Positions 8,121 to 16,678 of a stretch of DNA of 64,000 nt are shown here, piece after piece; positions within the stretch are counted from its first letter, which is position 1, and the number at the start of each line of letters is the position of its first letter. This DNA comes from Steroidobacteraceae bacterium (lineage in GTDB: Bacteria > Pseudomonadota > Gammaproteobacteria > Steroidobacterales > Steroidobacteraceae): positions 124,001 through 188,000 of the forward strand of contig JAFMJH010000002.1 in NCBI GenBank assembly GCA_017853555.1, in the 5' to 3' direction. The notes under the pieces were generated by a model. The model saw only the letters and a program-made list of their open reading frames with translations, had not been told where the DNA came from and searched no databases. The position numbers and the translations under genes are program-made.

Positions 8121-9032
8121 GTGGTTTACCTGATAGACGCCTCGGTTTACGTGTTCCGCGCGTATCACTCCATGCCGCCGGACATGACCGACCGCGACGG
8201 CAACCCCGTGCACGCGCTGTTCGGCTTCGCGCGATTTCTTTGTGACCTGATCGAGCGCGCCCAGCCACGCCTGATCGCGGTCGCCTTCGACGAGAGCCTC
8301 GAAACCTCGTTCCGCAACCGCATCGACCCGCAGTACAAGGCCAATCGCGAGCCGGCACCCGCCGACCTCAAGTTGCAGTTCCAGCGTTGCCGCGAGTTCT
8401 GCGAGTTGCTCGGCGTGCCGCATTTCGCGAGCGGCGAATACGAAGCCGACGACATCATCGGCACCTTGCACGCGCGCCTGCGGGCCGAGGGCGTGCCGGC
8501 CACCGTCGTCACCCGCGACAAAGATCTCGCGCAGCTGATCCGCGAAGGCGACATCTACTGGAATTACACCGAAAATCTGCGGCTGCGCCACCATGAGATC
8601 GGCGCGCACTTCGGCGTTCCGCCCGAACGCTATGCCGACTATCTGGCGCTCACCGGTGATGCGGTCGACAACGTGCGCGGCGTGCCGGGCGTCGGCCCCA
8701 AAACCGCGGGCGTGTTGCTGAACGAATACGCGTCGCTCGAGGAGCTCTACGACAATCTCGATGCGGTTGCCGCATTGCCGATCCGCGGCGCGTCGAAGTT
8801 GCCGGCGAAATTGCTCGAACACCGCGACGCGGCATTTTTCGCGCGGCGTCTGACCGAGATCGTGCGCGACATGCCGCTCGCGGCCACGCGTGAAGACCTC
8901 AAACCGCGCGCGCCGGATCTCGCCGCGCTCGGTGAATTCTTCGATCGGCAGAATTTCGGTCCGACCTTGCGTCGCCAGGGCGAGCGCCTCGCCAAGCTCG
9001 TGGCCGACGCACCGGTTGCACGGTCGTCATGA
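8121..9032 (+). CDS. 5'-3' exonuclease / flap nuclease (Xni-like)
   Basis: A 303-residue protein of the PIN-like 5' nuclease family, like the N-terminal domain of Pol I or E. coli ExoIX (Xni). Acidic metal ligands are present: the opening YLIDAS, VAFDES near 55-60, GEYEADDIIGTL near 110, VTRDKDLAQLI near 130, and LTGDAVDNVRGVPGVGPKTA near 178-197 with the helix-hairpin-helix. I start it at GTG 8121, which places the catalytic Asp at residue 6 as in relatives. It is longer than Xni (about 250), with extra residues at the C-terminus. The last bases overlap the next gene's ATG. It likely processes flaps or degrades duplex ends during repair and replication. Confidence 0.88.
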   Translation: MVYLIDASVYVFRAYHSMPPDMTDRDGNPVHALFGFARFLCDLIERAQPRLIAVAFDESLETSFRNRIDPQYKANREPAPADLKLQFQRCREFCELLGVPHFASGEYEADDIIGTLHARLRAEGVPATVVTRDKDLAQLIREGDIYWNYTENLRLRHHEIGAHFGVPPERYADYLALTGDAVDNVRGVPGVGPKTAGVLLNEYASLEELYDNLDAVAALPIRGASKLPAKLLEHRDAAFFARRLTEIVRDMPLAATREDLKPRAPDLAALGEFFDRQNFGPTLRRQGERLAKLVADAPVARSS

Positions 9033-9940
9033 GTCGAGTGCGCGCCCGATTTCTTTGGCCGAAGTATTGGCCGACGTGGGCTGCGCTCTGGCTGCTCAAA
9101 GTCGTCGCGCGCTGGTCGTTTGCGAGACAGCTTGCCTTCGGTGCCGCACTCGGCGCGCTGGCGCGACGCTTGCCGTTGCCGCAGCGGCGCGTCGTGCGGC
9201 GCAATCTCGAGCTTTGTTTCCCGGAGAAAACCGCCGCCGAGCGCGAGGCGATCTTGCGCACCCACTTCGAAGACGCCGGGATCACCTTGCCCGAGACCGC
9301 GCTCGTCTGGTTCGCGAGCGGAGAGCGTCTGCGCGCGCTCGTGCAGTTCGAGGGGCTCGAGGAACTCGATCGCGTCACGGCGTCGGGGCGCGGCGCGATT
9401 CTGCTGGCGGCGCATTTCACGACGCTCGAAATCGGTGCGCGCTTTGCGACCGCGACGCGTGCGGTGCATGCGGTCTACAAGCCGTCGAAGAATGCGCTGC
9501 TGAGCGAGTTTTTCGTGCGCTACCGCAGCGCGATTTCCGCCGGCACGATCGCGAGCGACGACATAAAACGCATGGTGCGCGTGCTGCGCGCGGGGGGCGT
9601 CGTCTGGTATGCGCCGGATCAAGCCTATCGCGGCAAAGGCGCGGTGATGGCGCCGTTTTTCGGCATCGACGCCGCCTCCAATCCGGCGACTTCGCGACTC
9701 GCGGCGCTCACCGGTGCCGCCGTGCTGCCGTATTTCGTCGAGCGCTTGCCCGGCACCGCGGGCTATCGGGCGCGCATCGGCGCGCCGCTCGAAGATTTTC
9801 CGAGCGGCGACCCGCTCGCCGATCTGCGTCGATTCCATGCCTTGATCGAGCGCGAGGCACGACGCAACCCCGGCCAATATCTTTGGCTGCACAAACGTTT
9901 CAAAGGTTTGGATTCACGATATCCGGAGGTTTACCGATGA
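9029..9940 (+). CDS. LpxL/LpxM-family lipid A acyltransferase
   Basis: A 303-residue inner-membrane-associated acyltransferase of the LpxL/HtrB family, which adds secondary acyl chains to lipid A. It has a hydrophobic N-terminal helix (about 17-45), the RNLELCFPEKT segment near 58-68, the catalytic HX4E (H129 to E134, HFTTLE), and WYAPDQAYRGKG near 195, all typical. Length and order match lauroyltransferase. It starts at ATG 9029, overlapping the exonuclease stop by four bases (ATGA), and its own stop overlaps the ASCH gene start in the same way. No other lipid A gene is nearby. LpxL versus LpxM cannot be settled from the sequence. Confidence 0.9.
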   Translation: MSRVRARFLWPKYWPTWAALWLLKVVARWSFARQLAFGAALGALARRLPLPQRRVVRRNLELCFPEKTAAEREAILRTHFEDAGITLPETALVWFASGERLRALVQFEGLEELDRVTASGRGAILLAAHFTTLEIGARFATATRAVHAVYKPSKNALLSEFFVRYRSAISAGTIASDDIKRMVRVLRAGGVVWYAPDQAYRGKGAVMAPFFGIDAASNPATSRLAALTGAAVLPYFVERLPGTAGYRARIGAPLEDFPSGDPLADLRRFHALIEREARRNPGQYLWLHKRFKGLDSRYPEVYR

Positions 9941-10404
9941 ACGCAGAGATCGAACGGTATCTCGCAGAAGTGCGCACCGCCTTGCCCGCGCTCGATCTGC
10001 GTGCGGTGAAAGTGCGCACCTTCGGCGGCAGCAAGGCGATGGCCGACGTGATCGTGCCGCTGATCGCGAGCGGCGAAAAAACCGGCACCTTCGCGCTCGA
10101 GTGGGAGTTCGCGGACGATCCCGCGCGCGCCCCGAAGCAGGACGAGTTGTACGTCGTCACCGACTTCGAAGGGCACCCGGTGCTGCTGTATCGCATCAGC
10201 CACGTCGAAACCGTGGCTTTCGAGGAGATCGGTCCGCGGCACGTGGCGGTCGAGGGCCCGAACGCCCGCGACGTCGGTGTGTGGCGCAACATCCATTGGC
10301 CCTACTGGGGTGGCATGCTGAAGGCGCGCGGCGAGGAGCCCTCGATGCGCATGCCGGTGATCTTCCAGCAGTTCACGGTCCTGCATCGGCGCGCGGCCGG
10401 TTGA
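9937..10404 (+). CDS. ASCH-domain protein
   Basis: A 155-residue cytoplasmic protein with an ASCH domain, a PUA-like beta-barrel thought to bind RNA or nucleotides. The central part has the usual pattern: FGGSKAMADVIVPLIASGEKTGTFAL near 33-60 and DELYVVTDFEGHPVLLYRISHVE near 72-95. A clear GGAGGT (9925-9930) precedes the ATG by six bases, and the ATG overlaps the lpxL stop. Members include small amidohydrolases acting on acetylated cytidine (YqfB) and several uncharacterised proteins; this one is longer than YqfB. It is the last gene of a three-gene coupled set. The function is unknown. Confidence 0.8.
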   Translation: MNAEIERYLAEVRTALPALDLRAVKVRTFGGSKAMADVIVPLIASGEKTGTFALEWEFADDPARAPKQDELYVVTDFEGHPVLLYRISHVETVAFEEIGPRHVAVEGPNARDVGVWRNIHWPYWGGMLKARGEEPSMRMPVIFQQFTVLHRRAAG

Positions 10405-10553
10405 ACGCCCATTTGTTGCAAAAAAAACACAACGTATTGCCTTCAGTACGACTTCACTGAAATTGCCCTACAATAGCGGGCAGAATGAGTGCCAATCCGA
10501 CGCCCGTCGACCTTCGTTGACGAGTCGTCGCAACATCGGGGAGCCATCTTTAT

Positions 10554-13067
10554 ATGTCTATCAAACACAAATCTCTGGCGGCCTTGCTCGCCATGGGTGC
10601 GACCAGCCTTTCGGGGCCGGTGGCGTTCGCGCAGGGCACGGCCTCGGCCGGACCGACGCTGGAAGAAATCGTCGTCACGGCGCGTAAGCGCGAAGAGTCG
10701 TTGCAGGACATCCCGGTCTCCGTGACCGCGATCTCCTCCGCCGAAATCGCCAACCGCCAGGTCAACTCGCTCGACGACCTCGCGAAGTTCGCGCCCGGTC
10801 TCGTGTTCTCCAAATCGTTCGGCCGCTCGAACGAGCGTCCGGTCATGCGCGGTTTGGCGAGCGTGCTCGCCGGCACCAACGCCACCGTGGAAACGGGCGT
10901 CGCCTACTTCGTCGACGGCGTGTACTACCCGGGCGACATCCAGACCCTCGACATGGCCGAAGTGGCGCGCGTCGAAGTGATCCGTGGTCCGCAGAGTGCG
11001 CTCTACGGTCGCAACACCTACTCGGGCGCGATCAACTTCATCATGAAGAAGCCGACCGACGCGCTCTCGGGTGGCGCGAACATGGCCGTCGACGCCGATG
11101 AGCGTCTGGTGACCGGTCGTCTCTCCGGCAGCTTCTCCGACAAGGTCGCCGGCAGCCTTTCGGTGCGCTACAACAAATTCGACGGTCAATGGAAAAACCA
11201 GCTGACCGGCAAAACGATCGGTGACGAAGAGAGCCGCTCCTTCGGCGGGTCCTTGCGCATCACGCCGACCGAGAACACCGAGCTGAATCTGCGCTTTTCG
11301 CACAATCGCGATCGCGACGGAACGCGTCCGTTGTTCTTCCAGGGCGCAGGCGACAACAACTGCGCACCGGGTACGCGTTCGTTCGCTTCGTACTCGACCA
11401 CCAACATCGCCAACCCGAACCAGTACTTCTGCGGCGAGATCAAGGCGCGTCCGATTTATTTGAACGACGCACCGGTCACGCAGCCGATCGTGCAGCTCGC
11501 GGGCATCCCGTCGACCTTCGTCGGCGGCGTCACCGCGACCGGCGGCGTGTACGACACGCGTCAGGGCGTGGCGTTCTCGGGCGTCAACCGTGACCTCGAC
11601 CTGCTGCTCGCCTCGTATCGTTGGGACGTGATGGGCTCGGGTTATGCGGTGTCGCTCAACGGCGGCAAGCGCAAGGACGACCGCAAGACCGGTTCCGACA
11701 GCGATCACTCGGCCGTCAACATCATCGGTCCGAACGTGAACGGCGTGCAGGACGTCGCCACCGGTGCCTCCTCGGGCGTCGACAAATATCGCGACTGGTC
11801 GTTCGAAGCCAAACTCGAATCGCCGCGCGAGCGTGCGGTGCGCTGGATGGTCGGCGCATACCACTTCGAGTGGGAGCAGCGCGGCTACCGCATCGACTTC
11901 GTGAGTCTCGACGGCCAGGATCGTCCCGAGAACGTCTACGACATCAACAACAGCGCGTTGTTCGGTGCCCTCGAAGCCGACTTCACGGACCGTTTCTCCG
12001 GCTCGCTCGAACTGCGCAAAGCCAAAGAGCGCAAAGGCCAGATCAACCTGGCGTCGGTGAAGAATCTGCAGATCGGTCCGTCGGTCACCACGTACGACTC
12101 GCGTCTGCGTGGCAAAGATCGCTGGACGTCGACCACGCCGCGCGCGACCTTGAACTACAAAGTCTCGCCGGATCTCACGCTGTACACGAACTACGCCAAG
12201 GGCTACAAGCCGGGCGGGTTCAACGGCGCCGTGGCGATCAGCAACGGTCGTCCGCAGGACGAGTCGTTCCTCGAAGAAGAGTCGGTGAACTACGAAATCG
12301 GCGCGAAGTCGGTGTTGTTCGATCGCCGTCTCTCGTTGAACGTCGCGCTCTTCAAGACCGACGTCACCAACATGCAGTTGACGACGCCGATCCAGAACAG
12401 CTCGACGGGTGCGGTCACTTCGATCTCCACCAACCAGGGTGACGGCGAAGTGAAGGGCGTGGAAGTCGAAGCGCGCTTTGCCGCGACCGACAATCTCACG
12501 CTCGCGATCAACTACGCGCTGGCGGACACGAAGTTCACCAAAGGTTGCGACGACTTCCAGTTCCAGCTGACGAGCGGTGGCGGCATCTTCAACCCGAACG
12601 ATCCGACCAACGCCGCGCGCAACTTGAACGGCAAGGGCGACTGCTCGATCGTGGGCAAGGCGTTCCCGCTCGCCGCCAAGAACTCCGGTTCGTTCACGGC
12701 CGACTTCAACCGCCCGCTCTCGGACGGTTACCGCTTGTACGTCAACTCGGACCTCTCCTACACGGACAAGAAGTACGTGCAGGTGCACAATCTCGCGTGG
12801 AGCGGTTCGGCCGTGTTGCTCGGTGCGCGCATCGGCGTCGAGACCGATCAATGGAAGGTCGGTCTCTATGGCCGCAACCTCACCAACGAAGACTCGTCAC
12901 CGGGCGTGACCCGCTGGTTGCACAGCTACATGCTCGGCATCCCGGGTGTCACCTTGAAGACGGGCCTGCCGTCGACGGCGGTCGCATCGTACTCGTTGCC
13001 GCGCGGCTTCTTCGGCGTGGCACGTCGCGAGCGCCAAGTCGGCCTCGAGGCGAGCTACAAGTTCTGA
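10554..13067 (+). CDS. TonB-dependent outer-membrane receptor
   Basis: An 837-residue outer-membrane receptor. A signal peptide covers residues 1-26 (AFA-Q). A TonB box-like EEIVVTA lies near 37-43, followed by the plug with ESLQDIPVSVTAIS, the FAPGLV and VIRGPQSALYGRN motifs (about 80-160) that define the family. The remaining about 670 residues form the 22-strand barrel, ending in the aromatic Phe of EASYKF. The sequence type (EEIVVTARKREESLQDIPVSV) is the one abundant in Steroidobacter, Xanthomonas and Sphingomonas genomes; substrates range from siderophores to plant-derived carbohydrates. No transporter or regulator is adjacent to reveal its ligand. A possible -10 (TACAAT, 10469-10474) lies upstream but I see no clear -35. 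Confidence 0.96.
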   Translation: MSIKHKSLAALLAMGATSLSGPVAFAQGTASAGPTLEEIVVTARKREESLQDIPVSVTAISSAEIANRQVNSLDDLAKFAPGLVFSKSFGRSNERPVMRGLASVLAGTNATVETGVAYFVDGVYYPGDIQTLDMAEVARVEVIRGPQSALYGRNTYSGAINFIMKKPTDALSGGANMAVDADERLVTGRLSGSFSDKVAGSLSVRYNKFDGQWKNQLTGKTIGDEESRSFGGSLRITPTENTELNLRFSHNRDRDGTRPLFFQGAGDNNCAPGTRSFASYSTTNIANPNQYFCGEIKARPIYLNDAPVTQPIVQLAGIPSTFVGGVTATGGVYDTRQGVAFSGVNRDLDLLLASYRWDVMGSGYAVSLNGGKRKDDRKTGSDSDHSAVNIIGPNVNGVQDVATGASSGVDKYRDWSFEAKLESPRERAVRWMVGAYHFEWEQRGYRIDFVSLDGQDRPENVYDINNSALFGALEADFTDRFSGSLELRKAKERKGQINLASVKNLQIGPSVTTYDSRLRGKDRWTSTTPRATLNYKVSPDLTLYTNYAKGYKPGGFNGAVAISNGRPQDESFLEEESVNYEIGAKSVLFDRRLSLNVALFKTDVTNMQLTTPIQNSSTGAVTSISTNQGDGEVKGVEVEARFAATDNLTLAINYALADTKFTKGCDDFQFQLTSGGGIFNPNDPTNAARNLNGKGDCSIVGKAFPLAAKNSGSFTADFNRPLSDGYRLYVNSDLSYTDKKYVQVHNLAWSGSAVLLGARIGVETDQWKVGLYGRNLTNEDSSPGVTRWLHSYMLGIPGVTLKTGLPSTAVASYSLPRGFFGVARRERQVGLEASYKF

Positions 13068-13106
13068 CCCCGAGGCGCGGCGCGGCAGCGCCGTGCGCAT
13101 GACACG

Positions 13107-13137
13107 GGCCCGGTGGAGCGATCCACCGGGCCTTTTT
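13107..13137 (+). terminator. Rho-independent terminator of the TonB receptor gene
   Basis: A perfect ten-base-pair GC-rich stem (GGCCCGGTGG at 13107-13116 with CCACCGGGCC at 13123-13132), a six-base loop and a run of five T, about 40 bp after the receptor stop codon. The receptor is therefore probably a single-gene transcript. Confidence 0.93.
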
Positions 13138-13158
13138 CTTTGGGTGACGGAACGAGCG

Positions 13159-14220
13159 TCAGCGCCCGAGTGCGGCGAGCGCTGTATCGGGGAAATCGCT
13201 GAACACCGCATCGACGCCGAGCGCCGCGTAGGCCGCATATTCGGCGCGCGGGTCGCCCTGGTAGTCGGCGGCGAGATACTGCGATTCGTTGCGGAACGTC
13301 CAGGGGTGCACCGCGAGCCCGGCGGCATGCGCGAGCTCGACGAACCGCGTCGGTGCGGTCACGCGTCGCGTGCGTTCGCTCGCGTCGCGCGGATCGGTTT
13401 CGCGCGAGCCGATCAAATGCCGCTTCCATGGCCCCACTGCATCCGCGTAGCTCGCGATGATCGCGAAGCTGCGCGGATCGGTGAAATCTTCGGGCAGCGC
13501 GGTGTCGGCCGTCGGCCCTTGCGGATATCGCGTGCAGCGTCCTTCACCTTGCCAGCGTTTGGCAGGGTGGACGCGACCGTCCGCGCTCTGTCCGTCGCCG
13601 TCGATCAGTTGCACGAGCCGCACGCCGGTACGGGCGCGCAACCAGCGCAAATTGCCCGCTTCGAAAGATTGCAGGAACACGGGCGCATCGCGCGTCGTCC
13701 AGCCCGCTCGCTCGAGCGCGGCGAGCAGCGCGTCTTCGAGGGGCAAGCCGCGATCGCAATGCCAGGTCGGATGTTTGGTTTCGGGGTAGATGCCGATCGT
13801 GCGTTGGCGGCGCTGCGATTCGGTTTTCGCGAGCGCGATGATTTCGTCGAGCGTCGGAATTTCGAACTTGCCGTCGAATTCTTTGGAGCGATCGGGTCGC
13901 GGCTGGATGGCGCGCAGCGTCTTCAGTTCCTCGAGCGTGAAGTCGACCGTGAACCAGCCGGTCTGCGCGCTGCCGTCGACGACGACCGTGCGTTTGCGAT
14001 CCGCGAATTGCGGCCGCGTCGCCACGTCGGTGGTATCGGTGATGTTCGGTTCATGGCGCGCGACCAGCACGCCGTCGCGGGTGGACACGAGATCGGGCTC
14101 GATGAAATCCGCGCCGAGTTCGATCGCCAATCGATACGACTCGAGGGTGTGCTCGGGGCGATAGCCGGAGGCACCACGATGCGCGATCACGAGTGGACGT
14201 ACGCTATGCGGAGTTTTCAC
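13159..14220 (-). CDS. Glycerophosphodiester phosphodiesterase (GlpQ family)
   Basis: A 353-residue GDPD enzyme, which hydrolyses glycerophosphodiesters to glycerol-3-phosphate and an alcohol. It has the HRGASGYRPEHT motif near 14-25, the metal ligands in GADFIEPDLVSTRDGVLVARHE near 36-57, and the C-terminal AVHPWTFRNE and DAVFSDFPD. The length matches the GlpQ type, which is usually periplasmic, but there is no signal peptide from this start, so it may act in the cytoplasm. The start is GTG (14218-14220) with AGAGG upstream; it overlaps the TGA of the acetyltransferase gene, so the two are coupled. Confidence 0.93.
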   Translation of the reverse strand: MKTPHSVRPLVIAHRGASGYRPEHTLESYRLAIELGADFIEPDLVSTRDGVLVARHEPNITDTTDVATRPQFADRKRTVVVDGSAQTGWFTVDFTLEELKTLRAIQPRPDRSKEFDGKFEIPTLDEIIALAKTESQRRQRTIGIYPETKHPTWHCDRGLPLEDALLAALERAGWTTRDAPVFLQSFEAGNLRWLRARTGVRLVQLIDGDGQSADGRVHPAKRWQGEGRCTRYPQGPTADTALPEDFTDPRSFAIIASYADAVGPWKRHLIGSRETDPRDASERTRRVTAPTRFVELAHAAGLAVHPWTFRNESQYLAADYQGDPRAEYAAYAALGVDAVFSDFPDTALAALGR

Positions 14221-14795
14221 GGCAACCTCTTGCGAAGCACGACGAAACGCAGATCGGGACGTTTGGGCTCGCCGAAACGTGCATCGCCGTACGGGAAGGG
14301 GGCGGTCGCGCCCGTAGGCGCGTAGCCGCGCCGCTCGTACCAGGCGATGAGTTCGCCGCGCTGCTCGATCACCGTCATGGTGACCGTGCGCGCTTGCCAG
14401 GTGCGGGCGACGAACGTCTCGGCACCGGCGAGCAAATATTTGCCGAGCCCGGCGCCTTGCAGCGACGGCGCGACGGTGAGCATGCCGAGATAGGCATCGT
14501 CACCGCGTCGCTCGAGTTGCACGCAGGCGAGCAACGAGGCGGGCTCGGCGTCGAGGCGCGGCATGACCAACATGGCGCGATCGTCCTGCGCCACGCCCCG
14601 CGCGATGAACTCCGCGAGTGCCGCGGCGTCGGTGCGTTGTCCGCCGAGCAAGTCCGCCTCGGTCGTCCAGCCTGCGCGACTCGAATCGCCGCGGTAGGCC
14701 GAATTGACCAGCGCGTGCAAGGCGGCGACGTCTGCATCGGTGGCACGACGCAAGACCGGCGGCGGTGCGGGAACCTCGGACTTCATGTCGACCAT
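14217..14795 (-). CDS. GNAT-family N-acetyltransferase
   Basis: A 192-residue acetyl-CoA-dependent acetyltransferase. The central motif A is clear: YLGMLTVAPSLQGAGLGKYLLAGAE, near residues 100-125, with the Q/R-x-x-G-x-G/A acetyl-CoA loop. The C-terminal AWYERRGYAPTG is motif B. The substrate is unknown. The start is uncertain: ATG at 14795 and ATG at 14786 are in frame and neither has a good ribosome site. It heads a two-gene unit with glpQ and is divergent from the SDR gene. Confidence 0.88.
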   Translation of the reverse strand: MVDMKSEVPAPPPVLRRATDADVAALHALVNSAYRGDSSRAGWTTEADLLGGQRTDAAALAEFIARGVAQDDRAMLVMPRLDAEPASLLACVQLERRGDDAYLGMLTVAPSLQGAGLGKYLLAGAETFVARTWQARTVTMTVIEQRGELIAWYERRGYAPTGATAPFPYGDARFGEPKRPDLRFVVLRKRLP

Positions 14796-14879
14796 TGTAT
14801 GCGGGCGAGGTGGATGTATTCGCACCGCCGAGGCACTAGACTCGCAAGCGCAATGAAATTCGTCGCTCGGGAGGGGATC

Positions 14880-15896
14880 ATGTCGTTCGATCGTCGGCAG
14901 TTTTTGATCGCGGCCGGCAGCGTCGCCGCCGCACCTGCATTGCTGTCCTGTTCCCGCTCGGGCGAGCCGCGACCGCCGGGCGTGCCGCTCAGTGCCTTCG
15001 GCTCCGACAGCACCGCCGAGGCGGTCACCGCGGGTCTCGATCTCGCAGGACGCACGATTCTCGTCACCGGTGCGACGTCGGGGCTCGGCCTCGAAACCAT
15101 GCGCGTGCTCGCGCTGCGCGGCGCGCACGTGATCGGCACGGGGCGTACGCTGGAAAAAGCCAAAGAAGCCTGTGCCTCGGTCGGCGGTCGCACGACCCCG
15201 GTCGCGCTCGAGCTCGAGCGCTTCGACACCATCGTCACCGCGACGGATCTCGTGCGCACGCTCGGCATGCCGCTCGATGGCGTGATCTGCAACGCCGGCA
15301 TCATGGCTTTGCCGAAACTCGAACAGGTGTACGGTCTCGAAAAGCATTTCGTGGTCAACCATCTCGGCCACTTCATTCTGGTCAATCGGTTGTTGCCGCA
15401 AATCCAGGCAGCGCAGCAAGGCCGGGTGGTCGTCGTCTCCAGCCTCGGCTATCAATGGGCGCCCGAAGCGGGCATCGAATTCGACAACCTCGACGGTCGC
15501 CGCGGTTATGAACCGAATCGCATGTACGGTCAATCGAAACTCGCCAACGCCTTGTTCTCGCTCGAGCTCGCGCGACGCTGGCGTGCCGAGGGCAGCGCCG
15601 CGACGGCGAATTCTTTGCACCCCGGCATCATCAACACCAACCTCGGCCGCCACTTCGCCGAATGGAAACACGTGGCGACCAAGCTCATCGGCTGGACGTT
15701 CATGAAGTCGATCCCGGAAGGGGCGGCCACCTCCTGCTATCTCGCCACTGCACCCGCGCTCGCGCGCAGCAGCGGCCACTATTTCGAAAACTGCAATCCC
15801 GTGATCCCGAAAGCGGGCAAGCACATGGAAGATCTCGCCATGGCCGCAGCGCTGTGGCAAAAGTCGACGGAACTGACCTCGAGGTATCTCGCGTGA
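14880..15896 (+). CDS. Short-chain dehydrogenase with Tat/lipoprotein export signal
   Basis: A 338-residue short-chain dehydrogenase/reductase. The cofactor loop TGATSGLG (63-70), NAG (138-140), catalytic Ser near 187 and YxxxK (216-220) are all intact, so it should be an active NAD(P)-dependent oxidoreductase, of the type often labelled retinol dehydrogenase-like. Unusually, the first 24 residues form a Tat signal (DRRQFLIAAG) ending in a lipobox-like LLSC with Cys24. This predicts folding with cofactor in the cytoplasm followed by export and lipid anchoring. ATG 14880 was chosen because it begins this signal. The stop overlaps the GTG of the next gene (GTGA). Confidence 0.88.
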   Translation: MSFDRRQFLIAAGSVAAAPALLSCSRSGEPRPPGVPLSAFGSDSTAEAVTAGLDLAGRTILVTGATSGLGLETMRVLALRGAHVIGTGRTLEKAKEACASVGGRTTPVALELERFDTIVTATDLVRTLGMPLDGVICNAGIMALPKLEQVYGLEKHFVVNHLGHFILVNRLLPQIQAAQQGRVVVVSSLGYQWAPEAGIEFDNLDGRRGYEPNRMYGQSKLANALFSLELARRWRAEGSAATANSLHPGIINTNLGRHFAEWKHVATKLIGWTFMKSIPEGAATSCYLATAPALARSSGHYFENCNPVIPKAGKHMEDLAMAAALWQKSTELTSRYLA

Positions 15897-16675
15897 CGCA
15901 GCGTACTTTTGCATTCGGGACGCGCACTTTGGCGCAAGGCATGGCCGCATTGAGCTTGCTGCTCGCGCCGTTCGCGCATGCCGAGGGGTCGGCGCCGACG
16001 ATCGCCGGCGTGTCGGCGGCTGCGCAAGCCGCCTATTTCGCGGGCAATGCCGCCGAGCTCGACAAACTTGCGAGCGCGACGATCACGTGGGCGAAATCGT
16101 CCAACGCGCGCGAGCAGTATGCCCATGCGTACGTGCAATTTCGCAAACTGCAGCTCGCGATCGGCGCGAAGCGCAAAGACGCCGCTTCGCAGGCGGGCGA
16201 CGCCTGCGTCGAGACGCTCGATGCGGTGCTGCGTCGCGAGCCGAAATTCGCCGAAGCGCACGCTTTGCAGTCCGCCTGCTACGGCTACATGACCAATCTC
16301 GGCGGCATGGCGGCGATCCGCAACGGTTCGAAGAGCGGCAAGAGCATCGAGGCCGCGCTCGCACTCGAGCCGCGCAATCCGCGCATCGTGCTGGTCGAGG
16401 GCTTCGGCGTGTACTTCCGGCCGAAGTTCGTCGGCGGTGACAAAGCCAAAGGCTGTACGCGCTTTCGCGAGGCCGCGACCGGGTTCGATGCGGCGGGCAA
16501 CGGACCTGCGCCGGCAAGCGGTGGCGGCATCGAATGGGGCGCCGCCGAAGCGCACTACTGGGTCGCCCGTTGCGCGCAGGAGGCCGGTGACACGCCGAGC
16601 GCGCGTCGCGAATACGAACGCGCCCTCGCACTCGCACCGGATTTTCTCGCCGCCAAACGTGCCCTTGCGCGCTGA
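15893..16675 (+). CDS. Exported TPR-like protein
   Basis: A 260-residue protein of unknown function. A signal peptide is likely (hydrophobic stretch about 15-29, ending in AHA). The rest is helical with a repeat feel: FRKLQLAIGAK, ALQSACYGYMTN, and a clear C-terminal TPR-like helix pair (AEAHYWVARCAQ then YERALALAPDFLAAKRAL). Several Cys residues (around positions 97, 120, 194 and 223) could form disulphides in the periplasm. It starts at GTG 15893 overlapping the SDR stop, and three bases separate its stop from the GTG of the DUF5916 gene, so the three genes probably act together at the envelope. Confidence 0.7.
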   Translation: MTQRTFAFGTRTLAQGMAALSLLLAPFAHAEGSAPTIAGVSAAAQAAYFAGNAAELDKLASATITWAKSSNAREQYAHAYVQFRKLQLAIGAKRKDAASQAGDACVETLDAVLRREPKFAEAHALQSACYGYMTNLGGMAAIRNGSKSGKSIEAALALEPRNPRIVLVEGFGVYFRPKFVGGDKAKGCTRFREAATGFDAAGNGPAPASGGGIEWGAAEAHYWVARCAQEAGDTPSARREYERALALAPDFLAAKRALAR

Positions 16676-16678
16676 CGC

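Noticed and set aside
10443-12851. An 802-codon open frame opposite the TonB receptor
   Set aside because: Same bias artefact; the receptor has all family motifs and the opposite frame has none.
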